Shown here piece by piece: positions 55,105 to 64,000 of a DNA stretch of 64,000 nt. The position numbers and the translations under genes were made by a program. Every line of letters starts with the position of its first letter. Position 1 is the first letter of the stretch. Source of the DNA: Albugo candida (taxonomy: Eukaryota > Oomycota > Peronosporomycetes > Albuginales > Albuginaceae); assembly GCA_905220665.1 (NCBI GenBank), contig CAJNAR010000157.1:496001-560000 (forward strand). The letters run 5' to 3'. The notes under the pieces are model-generated. The model saw only the letters and a program-made list of their open reading frames with translations. It made no database searches and was not told where the DNA came from.

Positions 55105-55962
55105 CTACGTTTTTTGGCCGGCGCGGTTCTGGATGGCATCTTCAAGATGCTTCCACAGGTTTTCGATGGGGTTGAGAGTAGGACTTTGGGCAGGCCATTC
55201 TAGCTTTGTAAGCGACCGCTTTTCACGCCAGGTCTTTGATGCACTACTACAGTGGACTGGCGCACCATCCTCCATTAGGATTAGGTCTTTCTTGTCATCC
55301 TGGTAGTCCATCCATGGTCCAAGTGCAGCGTCATAGATCAGATTGACAAAGTCGGTGGCAGTGCGATGTTGGGCTGGCATGATGACCATCTGTAGAATCC
55401 TCTAACCAGCAAAAGAACCCCAGATCATCACCGAGGACCGTCCACTCCTAAATACTGGCGCCAAACACTCAAAATTGAACTAGTCATCCACGCGACGCCA
55501 CATAACAGCCTAACGAGAATTCTTGCCAATCTCAAAGGTGAACTCGTCGGTCTAAATAACCTTCTTTCAGTCCTCTATTGTCCAATTTTTTAATTCCGAG
55601 CACAAATCAGTCTCTTAACCTTGTAACTATCCGTCAAAAAAAGCTTCCTGGCGGCAATGTGGCTATTTAAGCCCATTTTATGGAGGGCGCTACGGATTGT
55701 TCGCGATTTATGCTAGTGGCACGTGCCGGTTGTGCATCACAGTGCGCCCAATATACCTGCGGTCCCGTTCTGAGAGCTTTGGTGGTCTTCCTCTTGACTT
55801 GGTACCCTCCACCGTACCCCTTTTAAGCCAGTTCTGTAACACTGTCGAAATGGTTGACTGGGTTAACCCTTTTTGGGCAGTGATTTCTCGCTGTTTCAAA
55901 CCTGCCTGATGCAATCCGACAATGAAAGCTTTCTCCTCAGTGCTTAAACAAAGTGTCTTCAT
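55105..55962 (-). pseudogene. Tc1-type transposase, broken
   Basis: The N-terminal 84 codons (55,962-55,708) are open and carry a paired-type helix-turn-helix (GLTQSTISTVLQNWLKRG). The middle has a frame change just after HVPLA, then further stops. The C-terminal frame (about 55,600-55,105) carries the DDE-type catalytic triad: Asp in TDEFTFEIG, Asp in DGAPVHCS, and Glu in LNPIENLW, with 34 residues between the last two (DD34E). Five in-frame stops lie at 55,567-55,569, 55,552-55,554, 55,510-55,512, 55,480-55,482 and 55,402-55,404. Confidence 0.85.
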
Positions 55963-56046
55963 ATTTCACAAATGGTTTGATGTCGGAAGCACAAAGTAAT
56001 ATGGCTAGATAGTCTCTTATCTTATTTTCTGTGGTGTGGATTTTAG

Positions 56047-56076
56047 AAAATAACGTATACTTTTTGTAGGCTACTG
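56047..56076 (-). repeat. Tc1 right terminal inverted repeat
   Basis: Mirror of the left end; ends ...GGCTACTG next to TA. Confidence 0.9.
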
Positions 56077-59000
56077 TACATTATAATCCAATTACGTTCG
56101 ACAGTCAGCACGAAGAAGATTCAACAAGTACAAGGTTATTGCATCGCCCTGCTTGGTTTTACACCAATGTATCACTTTGTCATGAGTGGTGCATAAATGA
56201 CAATGCGTCGTGTACAGGACGAAGGTAAGGAACCTGTTAGGGGGTTACATATGGATATAGCGTGGGTGAGGACACAGAATGCGCCGGAGGATAAAATTGT
56301 GATGGCGTTTTATCACAATGGTGTCTCTGATCGTACGACTCTATTCACACGCTGCTGGCCTGGCATGCCATTTGATCTGCGTCTGGGATCTACATAGACA
56401 CTTCCCAATATGTACGCCACTTTACTTCCAGATGGTGTCCTATTCTCTCTATGTTCCAGACCGCACGGTCAATTTTGAGAATGATATATCAGATTGTCGG
56501 CATTGTCATTTTTAAAATTGCAAACGCTATACAAGGAAAGAAAGATTCTATATGGAAAAAACTCTGGTGTAAAAACTCTTCATGCCAACCTATTCATTGA
56601 TATGGCTCCTAAAGAAATCTATTCATTTGGATGGGATAAGAATATGATCTTGATTAAGATGCCACCTCATCGGAGACGAGTGCAAGCCTAGTGTATGATG
56701 TTATGAGAGAAAGGCCTTCATGATAGATCAAAACATTCAGCAATGCTGGACGGCTTGAATAGTGTTAAGAGTATGTGAAGAGACAGAAGACGGTCTATCA
56801 AGGTGTTTTTCCTATCCTGCATTGAAGATTGCTCGAGTTATTATACACTCGGACGACAATGATTAGAGAGAGTAGGAGGAGTCGTATCCTTAAAGTGATA
56901 ATCGTCGTGGACAAGTTACGGTCATTGTTAAAGTGTGTGAGAAGGCGCAACAACAGCACTTAAGTGACGAATCTGTTACGAATAGATTCGTAACAAGAGG
57001 AAGCTACGCGTCCGAATAGTTCGCGACGCGAAGAAGTCTTCTAGGCTTTGACTGGCTATTAATCAGGGAGGGGGTGCAAAATAGCAAAGGGTGTGTGCGT
57101 GTGTGTACATATAGCAGTGGCCTTATTATAATGTAACAAGTACAAACCATTGCTCATTGCATATAAATTATTATCATGAAAGTTTTCACGGCGGCAGCAA
57201 GTCCGTATTAGCGGAATCTAGTCTTCGCTTACGCCTAATATACTATTCATGGTGATTGTGCTGTCGGTCACATAATATCCCAACACTGAGCTTAAGACGA
57301 TGTGTGCTGCATAGATAATAATTTTCCACGTGCGTTTCAGCATCGAGCTCAGGGCATACGCCTCCCTGCCGAAGTGATAAACGGCAGCAATCGATCAAAA
57401 CGAGCATCTCACGCCAAATCCCTATCATCGCTTGTTTAATATAAGTATCTTGATACCAAACAAGAAGTAGGGACAAAATTTTGCTGGAATGTGATTTTTT
57501 GTGCTTGTAAATATCTGGTCAGAACACTTTCGTGCACAAATAGTACTGCTTGACTACCTTTCCATTAAGGGTAGAACATATCCGGGTATAATGATTTTGA
57601 TTTTTTTGCAAACTCCTATCCTTGCACAGGCAATGGCCAAACTCATTAGGTCACACATTCCCCTTTAAAAGCGTGCGTACTTCTGATATCTATTTCACTA
57701 TTGCATAGCGGTCTAGAAGACACCACTTGGTACGAATAATCTGACATAAAGCATGTAGACTGAGAATTTTTGTGTGCTTAAAAATCTAAAAAGCGAGAAG
57801 CAAAAGTATATAATTCATGTGTACTAAGAAAGAAACTTCACTACATCAAAAGCGATTGAGTATCTTTATCGTGGTCGGAGAAGACAAACTTTGATATCAC
57901 ATAGGTACAGCCTGCGTCAGATTAGTATGACTTGGCAGAGTAAACGCCACGAAATAAAAAGCATTTCAAATGCCCGCAAAAGAACAAATGCTCACCAGGC
58001 GGTATCAAGTACGACTATTTCGACTGACACATAGTCTTCGATTCTGTCGATCTCCTACTAGACTATATGGACTTCGTGTCATAATATGAGGAGGTGATGG
58101 ATCAGGAAATACAGTGAGGTTTGTGATATCAAATCATGTAACAGCTTACTGTCTCTTTTCAAGGCACTGTATTGTCCTTTAAAGCTAGTCAGCACTGCGC
58201 CCGACATTGGCTGAATAATGTGGATCAAACCTCGCTTATTATAATATATTATGTACTCTGCATCCATAAATTCAAGAACGTACGAACCCAATTAAGATTC
58301 ACATGGCCCGCTTGTCCAGCTCTCCACCTCCGAACTCGGAGCCTCTAAAACATTCATTGACACTTCTATAACGCGATTCCGTGACGCAATACTTTTATGT
58401 TAAATCGCCATCCTCAAGACATAGTTTGTCACCAAACACAAGGGCGCAGCATATGCTGGCAACAATTCATATTTCACTTCCATGCGCATTACTTTGTCGC
58501 CGGCAGAGTGCTCGAAATATTCCTTCTACGATGACAAGCGTTATCGCTAAAGTGACAATCAATAAAACGTCGCCCGGATGTATACACTCCATGATTTTGA
58601 GAGGTTTCCTTGAATTATTTGATAGATGCATCATTTCGTCTATTAAGTAGACCAAAGGTACTCAACTTTCCATTATGTCTTCATAATCCAGCTTTTACTT
58701 GTTCCTGAAACAACTCGCCAAATTCGCCAGGAGAGCCTCAATAGCTCCAGAAAACTACTCACTTCATGATAGTGAATTCAGAAGCATTCTAATTCGCTAC
58801 AATCACATAACATTATCGATTTTTAACTCGGCGCTTATAGTCGAAATTGAGACAGGATTTTGAAAATGTTTTTTTCGAGAGAACGACCTCGTCGAGTCTT
58901 TTATAGTACTTAACGATTCTAGAGAATTTCATCCACCTAAGCAGCATTTAATTTCGCACGATCCGTACTAGAACTTGTCATCAGGTTTTGTTTTGTAGGC

Positions 59001-62000
59001 TTTCTTTCCATGCCAGCCGACCTGACATATATCAATAAAATGGCCGTGATGCAGCTTCCGCCGGACCATTCTGCCAATATATTACCATATATTTCTCTTG
59101 TAGTTCAACCGTTTCACTTTTTCCCTTCATCGTATCCAAAAAGAAACGAGTGTTTTTCGTCGAACGGTGCAAGATCGCGAGAATTCGCGCACGTTGACCA
59201 ATATCTTTTCACGAAATCTTTCGAGTCATTTTTATCCTAATCTATTAGCACCCCCTGGTCATTTTCTCTTCTTGAATGAAAATTGAGTTTGTTTCCAGTA
59301 ACAATCATTGACTTTATCTGTCCCTGACGAAAAAAATTAACAAAGTAAACATTCATACAACTTTAATCTAGTTGTACCTGACACTTTTCGTGTACTTCTA
59401 AGAAGCGAAATCTAGCCAACAGACAAGTCGAACGTTTCTACATAATTATAGCGGAGTTCTCTTGCTTCTGTAATCGTATATTTCGGTCTTGCACATGCGA
59501 TACAATACGAGTGTCTGTGATTAGTTTGCAGAGCGTCAAAACATTTAATGGCAATAAAAACCTTTTTTTGGCAACTACACAACATTTAGCTATACCACCA
59601 TATTTGACTGTAACAACGAGACGTAATAACGGTATTTGAGCTTTTGACTGCACGCATTCCTTCCCACTGGAACTTAGCTTATCACTTATTTAAACTTCCG
59701 TTCGCTAGCATAGTGCAAACAATGCAACTTCCGCACGGACGACTTCTTCTTTGAGTTTTATCTCACTTCTCGTTCCAATATGCATATCTCATTCAATCTT
59801 CGTCTTCTTACACTTACGAGCTGCCACACCTATGCCTTATTTATGGCACTCATATATATTGACAAGATTCGATTGTAGGCACCATTCCTGTATCCACTGC
59901 GTAATAGAAATTCAACTTCTATGATTCAGTTACCAGACATCACCTCTGGTCTGTCAAATAATCCAGTCAATTATCGTGAAGCTCAGCAAATTAATCAACC
60001 AAATCAAGAAACTATTGTATAAGAAAAGGTAGGCAGGCGGCCCTGATTCTTATGTCTACTCTCACCATACTTCACACGCCTGACTCCGTGGTGCATCCGA
60101 AAGAACGTTTTCAAGGCGGAATTTGGTTTCTTTGAGAAATACAAGTGAGAAAGTATTCTGCCCGATGCAAATATTCCATTATCACTTGCAACATGGGCAC
60201 CAATCATATGGTCCCTTGGATTAGTTTCCTTCACATATCAAAAGTCGGCTTCTTATACACTGATTAGAACAACTGCATCATGCTATCAGTGGCGTGTAGC
60301 CTCATTCTATTTCTTTTCGTAGACCAGACAGGCTACATTGATGTCCCTTACTTACTTCTAATGATTACATGTTCAATCTAATATCGACGTTTGCATCAGC
60401 CTCTATCCGTGTTCCTCTGGGTATGTGAGGCCCACTTGAGACACGTCCAAGCTCTAAAAAAGATCTTATTTTTTATTCGACCGGTAACGAATCTACACAT
60501 TCCCCACGACTTGCAAGTTTACCGAGTTGTGCTTGCTTGCTTTTCTACTCCAAAAAAAAGATGACTTACTGCTGCAGGCTCTTCTCTTAGCCTAGAATGC
60601 AAACATACTCTGGTATCTATCAAATATCAGAGTACAGGGCGCTGTCTCCCCCCTGCAAAAATTTCCTTCTTCTGCTCTTTTATCGCAATCAAGTATGATT
60701 TTATCCCTTACAGAATTAGTGCACTCGTGGAAGAGCCGTGCCTATCGTTAGTCCTCCTCGAATCCATGTATTCATCATTCAACTTCATTGAGCGCGATAC
60801 TGACTATATAACGTTTTGAAGGCGAGATGGTGAATGCATGAATCGACAAATGATCATTACGTGGGCTCGTATTGATGGGTAAACGCACGGGGACATCCCG
60901 CGTGGTGATATTAGGAAGCCAAGACTCATTTCGGAAAATTCTATAACTAGATATCCAGGACTTCTAGCATAATGATGTTATCGGATTAAATGTATCATCA
61001 TCTTTACAGGCCAGATCAAGAATAATTGCTTGTGAGGATCTACATTATCTTGGCGAATATCACTAATTGACTATTCGATTTTTTAGGTACGTTGTCGCTC
61101 TTGAGTCACGTAAATTTCTTCGGGGTTTAAAAGCACGTGGATTTTCTCATTAAATGTCCATACAAGCAGAGTAATGCATGACGCTGTTTGTCTATATTTC
61201 TAGTTACTTACTTTGAGCTTCGTCTTCTTTGTCTTCATTGGCCTGATCCAGTTAAATAGTCCAGATCTCATGGAAATTAGCCTTAATATCTCTGCTTCTC
61301 ATGAATACACATGCGCCTCTTGTTTCTTACCTTCAGCTTGTACTATTAACTGAATTTTATCCGGTGAAGGTGTCGTTTGGATGATTTCGTCCGGGGCTTC
61401 AGCTGTGCCTAATGCCACGCGTTGGATTTAGACTGTCATTATATCGGTAGTCAAAAGCTTATTGTGCCTTGATGCTTGGCTTGGTCCCTCGCGTCGAAAA
61501 TCTACATAACCAGTTTACGACTTATCCAGCTTATCCCAAGTTGCTCTTCATGACTCTTGTCTCATGGATTCCAGTGGTGTTGAAGACAACAGGAAGCGTC
61601 TAAGGCAACTTATACGCTTTTCGAGTGATGGGTGATCCGATTGTCCATTTGTCTCTCCTTATAAATAAAATCTTATCATAATGCTCCCTTCTTATTGAGT
61701 GTTGGATTAAAATTTTATGGATCGATCAACCAAACTAAACTGATCTTTAACGTCTGCTTCTCCATTAGCCGCTATGGTATCAACATTGCGATAGTGACCT
61801 TTCTTCTATCTTGAGTCTCTTTAATGTTGTCCGAAGAGGAGTATCTACTTAGCCTCACTATCAACCGGTCTTTGTCAACTTAGAAGAGACTCGGCATGCT
61901 ACTACTTAAGGCAGCAAATTTGAATAAGAAAATATGGAGTTTACCTCAAAGCATCGAAACAAACTTCGAACGGTAAGATTGATCTCATTAAACCTACTTT

Positions 62001-63604
62001 TCATTCGTAACAGGCGATAGGATTATCATCATAACTGACCCTCGCTCATGTGGTTGCAGCATCTTCTCGTTCGAGAAAGCTCCTCCAAATGGTATCAAAT
62101 TTACCAATTATGAGAGTTTGACGTTGAAAAACAATATGAGAGTATTCAGGAAGAGAGCCCACACAATCAAAAATCATCGCTCTCCAAAGTTGGAAAGAAT
62201 GCATCGATGATATACATACAATCCAAATGAGCCCTGTAATATGAATGTGCTTTCTCTTCCCCATGCGGAAACCAATCGACATCAAAGAGTCTTTTGTCGT
62301 AACGTTTGTGGCTATATTCTAGATGAGAATCTATGACCACTGCTTGCGGCTTGCAAGGGTAAGCTTGAGACCTTCACATACACGAGCAGCTTTTGAATTA
62401 TGGCACCGATAACTCAATTTGCTTATACGACTAATCCAGAAGGCATCAAAAAGAAATTGAAAGCAATTTTCGAAATTAGCTGTTGGACCAGTGCTAGCTC
62501 CACTAGGCAATAAGAATTGCAAGGTCATGCACATAAACACATATATGATGGGGTTTAAAGTGCTTCAGAATTAGATCCTCTGGTAGTTTCTATGATACGG
62601 CAACATCGAGCGTATTACGGCGGACAAGAAACAATTATACCTTTCATATATTGGTTTCATATCAGCATGCTCGTTTTGAGAATCTTTTCTCTCACCTGCA
62701 ACCTAATTTGATAAGTTATTACTGCAGTATCAGGCAATATTTTTACGTCAATCCGCACAAATGATTGCTTGTGCCAAATTCTACGCTTCAATTAAAAGTC
62801 GCAAAACATAATTGTCGTAGCACAAAAGTACTATGCTAGAGTTTTCCTGTCATTTGGAAGATTATTTAGATGTCGTCAGCTGGCTCGAGTTTCCGACAAG
62901 TTTAGGATGGCAATCTGTGGGTTCATAATATTGATGGTCGAAAAGCCTGTTTCTCATGCATTTATAAATGAGTATCCCGTTAGCATCAAAAATATTTAGT
63001 CTACAATAAAATAATTTAATTCATTTGCCCGCTCGACTTCGATTCGAGGAGACTTCAAATCAGCTTTTAAGCAATGAGTTGCATTTTCAAATCAAAGTTG
63101 TATTCTTACAGCCAGCAAACACCTGGCTGGTAAATCACAAAATGAATAATAATGCTATCGGTTTCGCTCAAGCATACACTCCAAGAGTGCAACACGAACC
63201 TTTTGTTGTTATATAAAATACTCCATCAAAGCGGCTTTCTTTGATCGATTAGCATACACAGTCTACACTTTTTCTTTGAACGAACATGTATGTCCAGGAG
63301 CTGAGGCGCAGTATATTGTTTTGAATCGATGAGGATAGCTCTAATTCGACAGTAGTTTTCGAATGAAAAATCGCGCTTTGTCCTTCATTCATTATTCTTG
63401 GTACGATAGTTGCTGCATCGATTTATCAAGCCTACGCACAATTCTGGAGCTTGCTAATTTGCGCATCTTCAAAATCCTAATTTTGATCAGATCTCACATT
63501 ATTTTTGTCGGCTGGGTAATCAGTTTCCGACTTCAGATTTACTGCATTCAATCTTCAACGCAAGCACCCCTCTCCTTTTTTCTCCATTAAACGAGAGGAG
63601 CACC
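56077..63604. other. Long gene-poor stretch
   Basis: About 7.5 kb without a gene that I can support. All open frames are 89 codons or shorter, with no domain. Small structures seen: a perfect 20-bp palindrome at 56,975-56,994, a GT-rich microsatellite near 57,095-57,115, and a hairpin-forming inverted repeat at 60,606-60,634. Absence of longer ORFs argues against large exons here; short exons of unknown genes cannot be excluded. Confidence 0.55.
56975..56994. repeat. Perfect 20-bp palindrome
   Basis: GTTACGAAT-AG-ATTCGTAAC: nine-base arms around a two-base centre. It is embedded in a related overlapping arrangement (CGAATCT...AGATTCG). Confidence 0.6.
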
Positions 63605-64000
63605 ATGCAGCGATCACACGTTCTTTTATTCCATCTGTTGCTACCCGGAGGAATCTATGTATCACATTATAGATCATTTGTCGCTCCCTTCAGTACTTTG
63701 TCGTACTTGGAACACCTTCAATTGCAAACCTCTGCACTATTGGATAAGAATGCGTCAATTTTTAACCGGGAAGAGATTCAAAAGATTTTGCAATATGTAC
63801 CCGACACAGTCCCTGACGGTGTTACTTGCACTAAAGTCAAACGCTGTGACCGGAAAAACGTATGTGCGATCATATGTGAGCGTGGGAGCGTACAAATGAA
63901 GCTATGGGCATCTCGAGCGCTATATATTCAGCGCCAGGCCACTTACGAACGAAATATTTGCACGGCACAGCTTCCATCAAGTCACAACTCTGCCATTACT
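63605..64000 (+). CDS. Secreted PLC-like phosphodiesterase, 3' part outside window (partial)
   Basis: An ATG-initiated frame of 132 codons runs open to the last base. Residues 1-20 look like a signal peptide (MQRSHVLLFHLLLPGGIYVS). A Cys-containing spacer follows (CTKVKRCDRKNVCAIIC). The last residues read AQLPSSHNSAIT. That resembles the start of the PLC-like phosphodiesterase fold (L-P-x-[TS]-H-N-S), whose His is the first catalytic residue of PI-PLC X domains. The signal peptide and extracellular cysteines suggest export. Truncation at the edge prevents confirmation. Confidence 0.55.
   Translation, partial: MQRSHVLLFHLLLPGGIYVSHYRSFVAPFSTLSYLEHLQLQTSALLDKNASIFNREEIQKILQYVPDTVPDGVTCTKVKRCDRKNVCAIICERGSVQMKLWASRALYIQRQATYERNICTAQLPSSHNSAIT

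Larger units (their letters stand above)
54759..56076 (-). mobile_element. Tc1/mariner-type DNA transposon
   Basis: 1,318 bp bounded by 30-bp inverted repeats. The right flank is TA (56,077-56,078), the expected target duplication; the left flank at the same place reads AA, so one copy appears mutated. The transposase frame on the minus strand is broken. Length, ends and transposase are all typical of Tc1. Confidence 0.88.

Noticed and set aside
58079..58655. Short antisense ORFs with a hydrophobic helix, for example 58,467-58,655
   Set aside because: One helix in a 62-codon frame is within chance; no other support.
62046..62540. Two minus-strand ORFs (79 and 69 codons)
   Set aside because: No signal peptide, domain or splice support.
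1..64000. tRNA or rRNA genes and CRISPR arrays
   Set aside because: Scanned for T-loop GTTCGA-type boxes paired with an A-box; matches occurred only inside genes or without a partner stem. No spaced repeat array was found.

Overview
This is a nuclear window from a eukaryote with a very compact genome, most likely an oomycete. I lean towards a white-rust (Albugo-type) species. The case rests on gene content plus architecture. The gene content includes an oomycete-style bZIP protein in which the invariant DNA-binding Asn is Val, secreted Cys-rich proteins, PH/DEP/FYVE-like/GAF and ankyrin/PH/RING fusions, and axonemal genes implying flagellate zoospores. The architecture is introns of roughly 34-60 nt with GT..AG ends, and intergenic gaps often under 100 bp. 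The genus is an inference; no marker gene in the window settles it.

Positions 158-39,332 are gene-dense, with about 24 genes and no mobile element that I can see. In order they are: bZIP factor (-); secreted Cys-rich protein (-); METTL21-type methyltransferase (+); ankyrin/PH-like/RING protein (+); multi-pass GT8 glycosyltransferase resembling IPUT1/PGSIP6 (+); SPAG16/PF20 axonemal protein (-); THEM6-like protein (+); small unknown protein (-); RRP36 (+); NDUFA9 (-); AI-2E-type permease (+); folate-receptor-like membrane protein (-); DnaJ protein (+); MMS19 (-); RIIa-guanylate kinase fusion (-); a 53-aa protein (-); CAMK-like kinase (+); FAM241-like protein (-); an unknown 360-aa protein (-); an acidic SANT/Myb-like protein (+); an RRM protein (-); a PhyH dioxygenase (+); DNAAF5/HEATR2 (+); a small two-helix membrane protein (-); ETF-QO (-); RNA polymerase III subunit RPC3 (+); and a PH/DEP/FYVE-like/GAF protein (-). 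Most are single-copy housekeeping functions: respiratory chain, Fe-S protein assembly, ribosome biogenesis, Pol III transcription and nucleotide metabolism. Two or three are axonemal. I reassembled exons by splice sites and frame; every join listed preserves the reading frame.

From 39.3 kb to 63.6 kb the window changes character. It is gene-poor, and its recognisable parts are mobile-element wreckage: a LINE-type reverse transcriptase fragment (+, about 45.2-46.0 kb) whose catalytic box is mutated; a complete but dead Ty1/copia element (-, 46,626-51,244) with two 155/156-bp LTRs; a decayed ORF of unknown origin at 51.3 kb; and a Tc1/mariner element (-, 54,759-56,076) with 30-bp terminal inverted repeats. 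One intact 497-codon ORF of unknown function lies at 41.5-43.0 kb. About 7.5 kb (56.1-63.6 kb) has no recognisable gene.

At the right edge an ORF opens at 63,605 with a signal peptide and runs off the window without a stop. Its last visible residues resemble the catalytic start of PLC-like phosphodiesterases. No CRISPR array, rRNA or tRNA gene was seen, and I found no bacterial-type operon. The most unusual items are the Val-substituted bZIP, the ankyrin/PH/RING and RIIa/guanylate-kinase fusions, the sphingolipid-type GT8 enzyme, the FYVE-like finger lacking its phosphoinositide-binding histidines, and the transition-only stop codons in the Tc1 transposase.
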